Positions 50,991 to 58,806 of a stretch of DNA of 58,806 bases are shown piece by piece. The stretch lies in contig QGVE01000005.1 of the NCBI GenBank assembly GCA_003242675.1, positions 1-58,806 of the forward strand, given 5' to 3'. Position numbers and translations under genes: made by a program. Each line of letters opens with the position of its first letter. The stretch's first letter is position 1. The DNA comes from Bacillota bacterium. GTDB lineage: Bacteria; Bacillota_E; Symbiobacteriia; Symbiobacteriales; Symbiobacteriaceae. The notes beneath the pieces were generated by a model. That model ran no database searches and was not told the origin of the DNA. It saw only the letters and a list, made by a program, of their open reading frames with translations.

Positions 50991-51863
50991 GTGGGCAGCG
51001 TCGCCGGCGTGCGGGTGGAGGTGCACTGGCTCTTCCTGCTGGCGCTCCTCGTCGCGGCCGTGAGCGGCCGCTACCTGGAGGCCCTGATCCTGCTGGGCTC
51101 CCTTGCCGCGCACGAGATCGCCCACCTGACGGCGGCCTGGCTCCTGGGGGTGGACATCGACGCGGTGACCCTCACGCCCTTCGGCGGCGTGGCCCGGATG
51201 GACCCGTCGCTGGAGTCCGATCCCCAGGCGGAGGTCACCATCGCCCTGGCCGGGCCGGTCCAGTCGTTCCTGCTGGCCGGGATGGCCACCTTCCTGATGG
51301 GCGACCGCCTGTTCGACCCCTCCCTCATGCGCTTCTTCTTTCAGGTCAACGCCAACCTGGCGTTCTTCAACCTGATCCCGGCGCTGCCCCTGGACGGCGG
51401 GCGCGCCCTGCGCGGGCTCCTGGCCCAGCGCTGGGGCTACCGACCCACCACGGTGTGGATGACCCGGCTCGGGCTGCTCTCCGGCCTCGCCATGCTGGCC
51501 GCCGCGCTGGGGGTGCTGGCGTCGGCCGGGCAGGTGTTCCTGACGCCCCTGGCGGGCGGGCTGTTCCTCGCCCTGGGCGCGCTGGTGGAAGGGGAGGAGG
51601 CCGTGCTGCGCTCGTACCGGCAGTTCCTGCACAAGCGGCAGCGGATGGCCCGCCAGCGGATCATCCCCGGCGGCACCCTCGTGGTGGTGGAGGGGACCCG
51701 GATCGGCGAGGTGCTGCAGCACCTGGCCGCCCGCCGCTACCACCTGGTCCTGGTGGTGGACCGGTCGCTCCTGCCCGTGGGCACCCTGCACGAGGCCGAG
51801 ATCCTGGACGCCTTTCAGGTCCTGGGGCCCCGGGCGCCGGTGGAGCAAGTGCTGGATCTTTAA
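50991..51863 (+). CDS. spoIVFB: Intramembrane metalloprotease SpoIVFB
   Basis: SpoIVFB cleaves pro-SigK in the membrane around the forespore. The 290-residue M50B protein has zinc ligands H41/H45 with catalytic E42 ('HEIAH') and D135 in 'NLIPALPLDGGR'. 'LTPFGGVARMD' and 'IALAGPVQSF' are typical of the SpoIVFB group. The C-terminal ~90 residues after the last helix form the CBS-like domain that binds ATP in Bacillus. GTG 50991 is the likeliest start, although its own Shine-Dalgarno is distant. SpoIVFA, its usual partner and inhibitor, is not encoded next to it. Confidence 0.88.
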   Translation: MGSVAGVRVEVHWLFLLALLVAAVSGRYLEALILLGSLAAHEIAHLTAAWLLGVDIDAVTLTPFGGVARMDPSLESDPQAEVTIALAGPVQSFLLAGMATFLMGDRLFDPSLMRFFFQVNANLAFFNLIPALPLDGGRALRGLLAQRWGYRPTTVWMTRLGLLSGLAMLAAALGVLASAGQVFLTPLAGGLFLALGALVEGEEAVLRSYRQFLHKRQRMARQRIIPGGTLVVVEGTRIGEVLQHLAARRYHLVLVVDRSLLPVGTLHEAEILDAFQVLGPRAPVEQVLDL

Positions 51864-51945
51864 CGCCGCGGTTTACTTACTCGCCGCTTTGGCGTAACAT
51901 CGAACCTGGGTGATCGCAATCACTGACAGGAAAAGGGGTGATGGC

Positions 51946-53856
51946 ATGGCTGAGACCCTGCGCGAGCGCATCGAGCGCGTGCTTCCCCGGGTCTCCAAGC
52001 CCGCCCGCTACACCGGCGGCGAGTGGAACGCCGTGGTGAAGGATCACGCCAGCGTAGACGTCAAGGTCGCCTGGACGTTCCCCGACGCGTACGAGGTGGG
52101 CATGTCCCACCTGGGGTCGCTGATCATGTACCACCAGATCAACCGGCGGGACGACGCCTGCTGCGAGCGGGCGTACGCCCCCTGGACGGATATGGAGGCG
52201 GAGATGCGGCGGGAGGGCATCCCGCTGTTCACGCTGGAGACCTGGACGCCCGTGGGCGAGTTCGACATCATCGCCTTCCCGCTGCTGTACGAGCTGACCT
52301 ACACCAACGTGCTGACCTGCCTGGACCTGGCCGGGGTGCCCCTCTTCGCGGCCGACCGCACCGAGGCCCATCCCCTGGTGATCGCCGGCGGCCCGTGCGC
52401 CTTCAACTGCGAGCCGCTGGCCCCGTTCCTGGACGTCGCCGTGCTGGGCGACGGCGAGGAGGTCATCCACGAGATCCTGGACACCTACAAGGCCTGGCGG
52501 GACGAGGGGCGCCGGGACCGGCGGGAGCTGCTCCGGCGCATGGCCCGCATCACCGGCTGCTACGTGCCGAGCCTGTACGAGGTGACCTACAACCCCGACG
52601 GCACGATCCGGGAGTACCGCCCGACCGAGCCCGGAGTGCCGGCGGTGGTGGACCGGGCCACCGTGAAGGACCTGGACAAGATCGACTTCCCGACCCGCCC
52701 GGTGGTGCCCAACACGCAGATCGTCTTCGACCGGGCGCAGGTCGAGGTGTTCCGCGGCTGCACGCGCGGGTGCCGCTTCTGCCACGCCGGCTACATCACC
52801 CGCCCGGTGCGGGAGCGCTCGCCGGAGGTGGTGCAGCGGCTGGCCAGGGAGATCGTGCGCAACACGGGATACAGCGAGGTCTCGCTGGTCTCGCTCTCCA
52901 CGGCCGACTACACCGACGTGCAGCAGACGGTCAGCCGGCTGTCGGCTGGGCTGCAGTGCTACGGCGTCAACGTCACCCTGCCGTCCACGCGGGTGGACGC
53001 CTTCTCGGTCGCCCTGGCGGACGCGGTGAGCAAGGTGCGCAAGGGTTCGATCACCCTCGCGCCGGAGGGCGGGTCCGCCCGCATCCGGCGGGTCATCAAC
53101 AAGACCGTCTCCGACCGGGACATCCGCGACGCCATGCGGGCCGCTTTCCGCAGCGGCTACCGGGCGGTGAAGCTCTACTTCATCCTCGGCCTGCCCACCG
53201 AGACCGATGCCGACCTGGAGGCCATCGCCGAGAAGGGCCGCTGGGCTCTGGAGATCGCCGAGGAGGAGCTGGGCCGGGAGGAGGCGCGCAAGGTGCGGGT
53301 GACCGTCTCGGTCTCCGTCTTCGTGCCCAAGCCGCACACCCCGTTCCAGTTCGAGCCCCAGGTGCGGCTGGAGGAGGCGCGCCGGCGGCAGGAGTACATC
53401 AAGCGCTTCCTGAAGGACCGGCGCATCGAGTACAAGTACCACGACGCCGAGGTCAGCCACATCGAGGCCCTGCTGTCGCTGGGGGACCGGCGGGTCGCCG
53501 GCGCGATCCTGAAGGCCTGGCAGATGGGGGCCCGGTTCGACGGCTGGAACGAGCACTTCAGCTACGACCTGTGGATGCGGGCGTGCGCCGAGGCCGGCGT
53601 CGACGTGGAGTTCTACACCTACCGCCGCAAGGGCTACGGGGAGCGGTTCGCCTGGGACCACCTCTCGCCGGGGGTGAGCCGGGAGTGGCTGATCGACGAC
53701 CACCGGCGGGCCATGGCCGAGGTGGAGGTGGAGGACTGCCGCTGGGAGAACTGTGACCTGTGCGGCGTCTGCATGCGCTACGACGTGCTGCCGACACTCA
53801 AGCCCGCGGGCTTTGTGGGAGAGAACGAAATTGCGCTTGCGGATTCGACTGGCTAA
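51946..53856 (+). CDS. Radical SAM protein of the TIGR03960 type
   Basis: The 636-residue protein has an N-terminal B12-binding-like domain ('FPDAYEVGMSHLGSLIMYHQ') and a radical SAM domain whose [4Fe-4S] cysteines are C272, C276 and C279 in 'RGCTRGCRFCHAGYI'. A Cys cluster near the end ('CRWENCDLCGVCMRYD') may bind a second cluster. The substrate is unknown; the family is always found with the DUF2344 protein and near RNase E/G. ATG 51946 has AAAAGGGGTG upstream. The next gene overlaps by 26 bases. Confidence 0.9.
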   Translation: MAETLRERIERVLPRVSKPARYTGGEWNAVVKDHASVDVKVAWTFPDAYEVGMSHLGSLIMYHQINRRDDACCERAYAPWTDMEAEMRREGIPLFTLETWTPVGEFDIIAFPLLYELTYTNVLTCLDLAGVPLFAADRTEAHPLVIAGGPCAFNCEPLAPFLDVAVLGDGEEVIHEILDTYKAWRDEGRRDRRELLRRMARITGCYVPSLYEVTYNPDGTIREYRPTEPGVPAVVDRATVKDLDKIDFPTRPVVPNTQIVFDRAQVEVFRGCTRGCRFCHAGYITRPVRERSPEVVQRLAREIVRNTGYSEVSLVSLSTADYTDVQQTVSRLSAGLQCYGVNVTLPSTRVDAFSVALADAVSKVRKGSITLAPEGGSARIRRVINKTVSDRDIRDAMRAAFRSGYRAVKLYFILGLPTETDADLEAIAEKGRWALEIAEEELGREEARKVRVTVSVSVFVPKPHTPFQFEPQVRLEEARRRQEYIKRFLKDRRIEYKYHDAEVSHIEALLSLGDRRVAGAILKAWQMGARFDGWNEHFSYDLWMRACAEAGVDVEFYTYRRKGYGERFAWDHLSPGVSREWLIDDHRRAMAEVEVEDCRWENCDLCGVCMRYDVLPTLKPAGFVGENEIALADSTG

Positions 53857-54511
53857 GGTGGGTATGGCCCGGTTCCTGTCGCACCTGGACCTGCAGCGGG
53901 TCGTCGAGCGGGGGCTCCGGCGCGCGGAGCTGCCCCTGGCCTTCACCCAGGGGTTCAACCCCCATCCCCGCATCAGCTACGCGTCGGCCCTGGCGACGGG
54001 TGCGAGCAGCGAGGGCGAGTTCATCGACGTGGATCTGACGGAGCCCGTGGACCCCGCGGCGTTCGTGGCCCGGGTCAACGCGGTCCTGCCGGAGGGCGTG
54101 CGTCTCCTGGAGGCCCGTCCGGCCCCTGAGGGCGGCGGTTCCCTGATGGCCGCGATCAACGCCGCCCTGTACCGGCTGACGCTCCGGGGAGCCGATGAGG
54201 CGGCCCTGCGCGCGGCCGCGGCCCGCTTCCGGGAGGCGGAGGCGGTCGTGGTGAGCCGGGAGGGGCCCAGCGGGTCCCGGCCGGTGGACATCCGGCCGCA
54301 CGTCTACGACCTGGCCGTCGAGGGCCCCGGCCAGCTCCGCGCCCTGGTGCAGACGGGCTCTGGCGGCAACGTGCGGCCCGAGGAGGTCTGCGCGGGCCTG
54401 GCCCAGTTCGCGCCCGAGCTGGCGGAGGCGGAGCTCGTGCTCGCCCACCGGCTGATGCTCTACCGGCGCGACCCCGAGACGGGGGCCCTGACCGAGCCCT
54501 GGTCGCTTTGA
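53831..54511 (+). CDS. DUF2344 (TIGR03936) protein
   Basis: The 226-residue partner of the radical SAM protein. 'MRLRIRLAKVGMARFLSHLD' at the start and 'AFTQGFNPHPRISYASALAT' near residue 40-60 are the hallmarks. In some bacteria both are fused, which supports joint action; the reaction is unknown. TTG 53831 is chosen because GGGAGAG lies 7 bases upstream and the product then begins at the conserved 'LRIRLAKVG'. No other start is in place. The gene overlaps the upstream stop. Confidence 0.88.
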   Translation: MRLRIRLAKVGMARFLSHLDLQRVVERGLRRAELPLAFTQGFNPHPRISYASALATGASSEGEFIDVDLTEPVDPAAFVARVNAVLPEGVRLLEARPAPEGGGSLMAAINAALYRLTLRGADEAALRAAAARFREAEAVVVSREGPSGSRPVDIRPHVYDLAVEGPGQLRALVQTGSGGNVRPEEVCAGLAQFAPELAEAELVLAHRLMLYRRDPETGALTEPWSL

Positions 54512-54668
54512 CCGAAACCCCCGGCGCAAGGCCGAGCCCGCCTCCTGTCTTGGGGAGGCGGGCGCCCGGGCGCGCCGCCGCCCGCGGGGTGAAGGGATCG
54601 CGGGGCGCCGCGGCGTCTCACCAGTAGGCCCCGCGACGGGGACGACGCCCAGAGGAGGGGATCGGTCG
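54512..54668 (+). other. GC-rich spacer with hairpin
   Basis: GCCCGCCTCC (54536-54545) pairs with GGAGGCGGGC (54554-54563), a 10-bp stem without T-tract. Further pairing is possible around 54597-54650. No promoter was seen. It may weaken transcription between the DUF2344 and DUF4342 genes. Confidence 0.4.
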
Positions 54669-55055
54669 ATGGAGGAACGGGAGAAGCTCGAGAAGATGGA
54701 CCTTCTGCGCAGCCGCTTCAAGATCTCGTACGCCCGGGCCCGGGAGGTGCTCGAGGCCAACGGCTGGGACGTGGTGGCGGCGGCGGTCCAGCTGGAGGAG
54801 GAGCAGACCCCGTCGGGCTTCTACACCGAGGAGCTGAAAGTGAGCGGCCGGGACCTGGTGGAGACGCTCAAGCGCATCCTCCACGAGGGGAATGTCAACC
54901 GCATCATCGTGCGGGACCCGAAGGGCTACGAGATCCTCAACCTGCCGGTCGGCGGCGCCGTGGTTCTCGCCCTGGTGCTGCCCGTGCTCACCGCCCTCAG
55001 CGCGGCGGTCATCCTGGCCCTGGACTACACGGTCGTCGTGGAGCGGCGCTACTGA
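54669..55055 (+). CDS. DUF4342 protein with UBA-like N-terminus
   Basis: The 128-residue protein has a UBA/TS-N-like helical domain ('MDLLRSRFKISYARAREVLE' and 'ANGWDVVAAAVQLEEEQ', residues 9-48), a middle strand region ('RIIVRDPKGYEILNLPVGGA') and a hydrophobic helix at about 96-117. This is the DUF4342 layout. The role is unknown. It has a good GAGGAGGGG. Situated between the radical SAM pair and RNase E/G. Confidence 0.8.
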   Translation: MEEREKLEKMDLLRSRFKISYARAREVLEANGWDVVAAAVQLEEEQTPSGFYTEELKVSGRDLVETLKRILHEGNVNRIIVRDPKGYEILNLPVGGAVVLALVLPVLTALSAAVILALDYTVVVERRY

Positions 55056-55277
55056 CGTGCTGCTGCGGGCACAGCCCGCCGGCGGAGGCCGGGGGCTGTG
55101 CCCGGACCGCGCCGTGCGGGCCTCCTGCGCTCCGCCCGGCGCCGGGAGGAGCGCCCCGCCGTGCGCAGAGCGGTGGCCGGCTCCTGCAGGACTCGGCTGC
55201 GGGGGAGAAGAAGTCTACTACATTTGGAATAATACTCCCCAGAGGAGGATATCCCCGGGAGAAGAGGGGCTTTTTTC
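55056..55277 (+). promoter_or_regulatory. Leader region of the RNase E/G gene
   Basis: GGGCACAGCCC (55067-55077) pairs with GGGCTGTGCCC (55093-55103). A short AT-rich patch with TAATACT (about 55230) is the only -10-like sequence, without a clear -35. Just before the ATG, CCCC-N9-GGGGC followed by six T (55271-55276) forms a terminator-like element that also contains the ribosome binding site. Confidence 0.45.
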
Positions 55278-56981
55278 ATGCGCAAGGAGATCCTCGTCAC
55301 GGTCGACATCGACCAGACCCGCGCCGCCGTGCTGGAGGACGGCGAGCTGGTCGAGCTTTACATCGAGCAGCCGGTACACGAGCGCATCGTCGGCAACATC
55401 TACAAGGGCAAGGTCGAGAACGTGCTGCCGGGCATGCAGGCGGCCTTCGTCAACATCGGGCTGGAGCGCAACGCCTTCCTCTACGTGGACGACGCCCAGC
55501 CGGGCCGGGTGCAGCTGGAGGGGGAGGAGCCACTGCCCCGCTCCGGCCGCCGGCCCACCATCGGGGAGCTGGTGCGGACGGGCCAGGAGGTCCTCGTGCA
55601 GGTCGCCAAGGAGCCCATCGGCACCAAGGGGGCCCGGGTCACGTGCAACATCACCCTGCCCGGCCGCTTCCTGGTGTTGATGCCCCACGTGGATTACGTC
55701 GGCATCAGCCGGCGCATCACGGACGAGCGGGAGCGGGACCGGCTCCGGCAGATCGCCCACGCCGTGAAGCCCGAGGGGATGGGCCTGATCGTGCGCACGG
55801 TGGCGGAAGGCGCCACGGAGGAGGAGCTGGCCCACGACGTCGCCTTCCTCGTGCGCCACTGGCAGCAGATCGCGGACCGGGCGCGGACGGCCAGGGCCCC
55901 TGCGCTGATCCACCACGACCAGGGGCTGATCCACCGGCTGGTGCGGGACGGGCTGGACGAGTCGGTCAGCCTGTTTCTGGTGGACCAGCGGGCCGCCTAC
56001 GACACCGCCCTGGCGGTGGTGGAGCTGCACGCGCCGCACCTGCGGGACCGCGTCAAGCTCTACACCCGCAGCGACCAGACGCTGTTCGACTACTACGGCG
56101 TCGAGATGGAGATCGAGAAGGCCCTGCGCAGGCGGGTGTGGCTGAAGAGCGGGGGCTACATCATCATCGACCAGACCGAGGCGCTCACGGCCATCGACGT
56201 CAACACCGGCAAGTACGTCGGCTCCACGAACCTGGCGGACACGGTGTTCCGGACCAACCTGGAGGCGGCCCGGGAGATCGCCCGGCAGCTGCGGCTCCGG
56301 GACATCGGCGGCATCATCATCATCGACTTCATCGACATGGACCGGGAGGACCACCGGCAGCAGGTGATCCAGGCCCTGCAGGAGGCCCTGAAGCGGGACC
56401 GGACGCGGGTCAACATCCTCGGCCTCACCCAGCTCGGCCTCCTGGAGATGACCCGCAAGAAGTCCCGCCAGAACCTGACCGAGGTGCTCACCAAGCCCTG
56501 CCCGGCGTGCGAGGGGCGGGGGAAGATCCTCAACGAGCAGGCCATGGCCCACCGGGTGCGGGCGGAGATCCGGCGCATCATGAAGCAGTCCTCCAGCGAG
56601 GCGCTCTTGATGGAGGTCCACCCCTCGGTGGCCGCGCTCCTGATCGGCCCCGGCGGGGCGAACCTGAAGGCCCTGGAGGAGGAGCTGGCGCGCACCATCT
56701 ACATCCGCGGCAACAGCGCGGTTCCGCCCGACTCGTGGAACCTGAAGGCCCTGGGCAGCCGGGAGGAGGTGGAGGCCCGGGCCCTGCCGGTCGCCGCCGG
56801 CCAGGTGCTGCAGCTCCGGATCGAGGAGCCCCACGCCGCCAACGGGGCGGACGGCATCGCACGGGTGGACGGCTACGTCATCGACGTGGCCGGTGCCGGC
56901 CGCCTGGTGGGCCAGGTGGTGCCGGTCGAGATCCTGAAGGTGCACCGCACCTACGCCAGGGGGCGGGTGGTCGGGCGCTGA
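55278..56981 (+). CDS. rng: Ribonuclease E/G family endoribonuclease
   Basis: RNase E/G processes rRNA and cuts mRNA. The 567 residues comprise an S1 domain (about 36-120), the 5' sensor and DNase I-like catalytic region with metal ligands D307 ('AIDVNTGKYVG') and D350 ('IIIDFIDMDRE'), and the Zn-link 'CPACEGRG' (C408, C411). The last ~65 residues ('VLQLRIEEPHAANGADGIAR', 'VAGAGRLVGQVVPVEILKV') look like a TRAM domain, an RNA-binding addition known in Firmicute/clostridial members. ATG 55278 is the only fitting start. Confidence 0.95.
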   Translation: MRKEILVTVDIDQTRAAVLEDGELVELYIEQPVHERIVGNIYKGKVENVLPGMQAAFVNIGLERNAFLYVDDAQPGRVQLEGEEPLPRSGRRPTIGELVRTGQEVLVQVAKEPIGTKGARVTCNITLPGRFLVLMPHVDYVGISRRITDERERDRLRQIAHAVKPEGMGLIVRTVAEGATEEELAHDVAFLVRHWQQIADRARTARAPALIHHDQGLIHRLVRDGLDESVSLFLVDQRAAYDTALAVVELHAPHLRDRVKLYTRSDQTLFDYYGVEMEIEKALRRRVWLKSGGYIIIDQTEALTAIDVNTGKYVGSTNLADTVFRTNLEAAREIARQLRLRDIGGIIIIDFIDMDREDHRQQVIQALQEALKRDRTRVNILGLTQLGLLEMTRKKSRQNLTEVLTKPCPACEGRGKILNEQAMAHRVRAEIRRIMKQSSSEALLMEVHPSVAALLIGPGGANLKALEEELARTIYIRGNSAVPPDSWNLKALGSREEVEARALPVAAGQVLQLRIEEPHAANGADGIARVDGYVIDVAGAGRLVGQVVPVEILKVHRTYARGRVVGR

Positions 56982-56997
56982 GCGGCTTCCGACGCGC

Positions 56998-57036
56998 AGG
57001 CCCCGGACCTGATCGAGTCAGGTCCGGGGCTTTTCT
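56998..57036 (+). terminator. Terminator of the RNase E/G gene
   Basis: CCCCGGACCTGA (57001-57012), loop TCGAG, TCAGGTCCGGGG (57018-57029), then CTTTTC. Perfect 12-bp stem; it also separates the convergent glpD. Confidence 0.93.
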
Positions 57037-57052
57037 GGGCGCGCAGGGGCCG

Positions 57053-58684
57053 CTATGCGCCGTCCGTCCGGCCGGCCTCCTGCCGCCAGGCGAACATCGC
57101 GTCGATCTCCCGCTCGGCGGCGGCGATCTCCGCCTGCTTCTGCTCTGCGCTCCACCCCAGCAGGGCGCCCATCTCGTCCGCCAGGGCCCGCAGGTACGGG
57201 CGGCCGTTGTGCGGGGTGAACAGCATCAGATCCGTGCGCCGCCGGACGACGTCCAGGAGGTGCACGGCCATCTCGGCCCTGACCGCGTGGCGGGCCTGGG
57301 CCAGCCGCCACCGCAGCTCGGGATCAGGGGCGGAGATGTCCCGGGCCTCCGCGGCCACCCGGGGCAGGGCGGAGCCGTACCGGTCCGCCAGCAGGTCGAT
57401 CAGCTCCGCGGCGGCGCCGGTCTCCGCGGCCAGCCGGCGCTTCAGGTCGCCGTCCGGCAGCCCGCCCTGCGCGCCGGGCAGGGGCGCCGTGCTCTTGGGG
57501 AGGTGCGAGCGGCTGCGGGTGGCGGGGAAGAGGTGGTCCACGATGTGGCTGGCCATGGCCCGGAAGGCGGTCAGCTTGCCGCCGCCCACCGTCACCAGCC
57601 CCGATGGGCTGTGGAAGAGCCGGTAGTCCCGGGTCGTGGCCGACGGGTCCGACTCCCGGGCCGGCCGGAGGAGCGGCCGGAACCCCGACCAGCCGGCGAT
57701 GATGTCGCCGGCCGTGAGCCCCGCCTCCGGGAAGAGCCGCGCTGCGGCGTCCAGCACGTACTCCACGTCCTCCCGGGTGATCGAGAAGGCGGCGGGGTCG
57801 CCGGAGTGGTCGGTGTCGGTCGTGCCGAGGTAGGTGCAGTTGCCGGAGGGGACGGCGAACATCATGCGGCCGTCCCGGCCCCGCATGACCACCGCGTGTC
57901 CGATGGGCAGCCGGCTGTGGGGCACCACCAGGTGGACGCCCTTGGTCAGTCGGAGGAGCGGCGGCGCGCCGGGGTCGTCCAGGCGGCGCACGGCGTCGGC
58001 CCACGGGCCCGCCGCGGCCAGCACGCGGCCTGCGCGGATGTCGAAGGTGTCGCCGGTGAGCTCGTCCCGCACGGCGGCCCCGACGATCTGCCCGCGGCTG
58101 TCCTTCCGGAACGCGGTCAGCCGCACGTAGTTGGCCACCGCGGCGCCGTGGGCGGCGGCGGACTGGATCACCTCCAGGGTGAGGCGGCCATCGTCGGTGC
58201 GGCAGTCGGCGTAGAGCGCCCCGCCCTGCAGGCGGTCGGCCCGGAGCAGGGGCTCCCGCTCCCGGAGCGGGCCGGGCTTCAGCATCCGGTGGGGGATCGG
58301 GTTGCTCCGGCCGGCGAACCAGTCGTAAAGGGTGAGGCCGATGCGGAGCATCCAGAGCGGGTCGGGATCCCCCTCGTAGACGGGGAAGAGGAAGGTCGTG
58401 GCCTTGACCAGGTGGGGCGCCATGACGAGCAGGTTCTGCCGCTCCACGACGGACTCCCGCACCAGCCGGAACTCCAGGTTCTTCAGGTAGCGCAGGCCGC
58501 CGTGGATCAGCTTGGTGGACCGGCTGCTGGTGGCGTAGGCGAAGTCGTTGGCCTCGATCAGGCCCACCTTCAGGCCCCGGAGGGCGGCCTCGCGGGCGAC
58601 GCCGGCCCCGGTGATGCCGCCGCCGACCACCAGCAGGTCGAAGGGCTCCGAAGCCAGGCGACGGACCATATCTGTACGGTTCAT
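57053..58684 (-). CDS. glpD: Aerobic glycerol-3-phosphate dehydrogenase
   Basis: GlpD oxidises glycerol 3-phosphate to dihydroxyacetone phosphate at the membrane and passes electrons to quinone. In 543 residues the FAD motif 'LLVVGGGITGAGVAREAALR' lies at 18-37, 'SSRSTKLIHGGLRYLKNLEF' is the family signature, 'GTTDTDHSGD' and 'VTVGGGKLTAFRAMA' follow, and a C-terminal helical domain completes it. ATG 58684 is preferred over GTG 58690 because GGGAG is then 5 bases upstream. A terminator in its leader suggests antitermination control. No glpF or glpK is inside the window. Confidence 0.95.
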   Translation of the reverse strand: MNRTDMVRRLASEPFDLLVVGGGITGAGVAREAALRGLKVGLIEANDFAYATSSRSTKLIHGGLRYLKNLEFRLVRESVVERQNLLVMAPHLVKATTFLFPVYEGDPDPLWMLRIGLTLYDWFAGRSNPIPHRMLKPGPLREREPLLRADRLQGGALYADCRTDDGRLTLEVIQSAAAHGAAVANYVRLTAFRKDSRGQIVGAAVRDELTGDTFDIRAGRVLAAAGPWADAVRRLDDPGAPPLLRLTKGVHLVVPHSRLPIGHAVVMRGRDGRMMFAVPSGNCTYLGTTDTDHSGDPAAFSITREDVEYVLDAAARLFPEAGLTAGDIIAGWSGFRPLLRPARESDPSATTRDYRLFHSPSGLVTVGGGKLTAFRAMASHIVDHLFPATRSRSHLPKSTAPLPGAQGGLPDGDLKRRLAAETGAAAELIDLLADRYGSALPRVAAEARDISAPDPELRWRLAQARHAVRAEMAVHLLDVVRRRTDLMLFTPHNGRPYLRALADEMGALLGWSAEQKQAEIAAAEREIDAMFAWRQEAGRTDGA

Positions 58685-58706
58685 ACGCACTCCCTCACGT
58701 CAATGG

Positions 58707-58776
58707 AAAAAGGAGAGCCACGGGCAACCGGAGGAGCCGCTGTGCAAGGGGCTCCTGCCCGCTGCGGTGGGCTCTC
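58707..58776 (-). promoter_or_regulatory. glpD leader terminator (antitermination candidate)
   Basis: On the minus strand GAGAGCC (58776-58770) pairs with GGCTCTC (58719-58713), with CGGGC/GCCCG and GGAGCC/GGCTCC helices stacked inside, followed by TTTTT (58711-58707), 22 bases before the glpD start. In Bacillus, GlpP with glycerol 3-phosphate prevents termination at such a glpD leader. Confidence 0.7.
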
Positions 58777-58806
58777 AATTTCCCACCCATAGACTTTTGG
58801 ACTTTA
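58777..58806. other. Window edge upstream of glpD
   Basis: This AT-richer end probably holds the glpD promoter, but the window stops before a full -35/-10 pair can be read. No gene is seen. Confidence 0.4.

Overview
The window is about 69% GC and reads as the chromosome of an endospore-forming, high-GC Firmicute. The best match I can name from memory is Symbiobacterium, a taxonomic inference. The grounds are a T-box leader in front of valS, SpoIIB-like, SpoIVFB, SspF and DUF1540 sporulation genes, a monoderm lipoprotein set (lgt, lipoprotein TupA), a MinCDE set with MinE, and frequent GTG/TTG starts preceded by strong Shine-Dalgarno sequences.

Region 1 (1-12.2 kb, all +) is the classical Bacillus-type growth/sporulation block: a GNAT acetyltransferase, a T-box-controlled valS, folC, a SPOR-domain protein in the spoIIB position, DUF4321, maf, radC, mreBCD and minCDE. 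These genes handle cell elongation and septum placement. The next members of this block (spoIVFB, then a radical-SAM/DUF2344 pair and RNase E/G) reappear only at 50.9-57 kb, so about 39 kb now separates the two halves.

Region 2 (12.2-19.6 kb) holds a DinB-like protein, a fused PxpB-PxpC 5-oxoprolinase, a probably frameshifted small gene, signal peptidase I, and a tungstate uptake operon (tupABC). Next to tupABC is an unusual regulator made of a ModE-type winged helix joined to a TupA-like anion-binding domain. ModE-like half-sites overlap the predicted tupA promoter.

Region 3 (19.6-35.1 kb) contains two separate Tad/Flp pilus or secretion loci. The first (+) runs from an unknown gene and a degenerate TadZ through CpaB, TadZ, TadA, TadB, TadC, TadE and TadG to Flp pilin. 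The second (-) has TadC, TadB, TadA, a degenerate TadZ and CpaB, with a divergent trio of long TadE/TadG-like proteins. The two converge on one shared terminator. The second locus has no recognisable Flp pilin.

Region 4 (35-50 kb) is mixed: a sugar-epimerase-like protein, DUF302, a membrane protein, a TPR membrane protein, an FMN reductase, lgt, an ArsR-type regulator, the pyruvate dehydrogenase complex operon (E1 alpha, E1 beta, E2, E3), an OmpR-type two-component system next to an HtrA protease, and a cluster of small spore genes (unknown 63-residue protein, YkuS-like, SspF, DUF1540). Three of the spore transcription units share a CAGACTA box resembling a forespore -10 element.

Region 5 (50-58.8 kb) has speD behind a long leader, spoIVFB behind a SigE-like promoter and a 13-codon leader ORF, the radical-SAM/DUF2344 pair, a DUF4342 protein and an RNase E/G. 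It ends with glpD on the minus strand, behind a terminator-containing leader. No tRNA, rRNA, CRISPR array, insertion sequence or prophage was seen.
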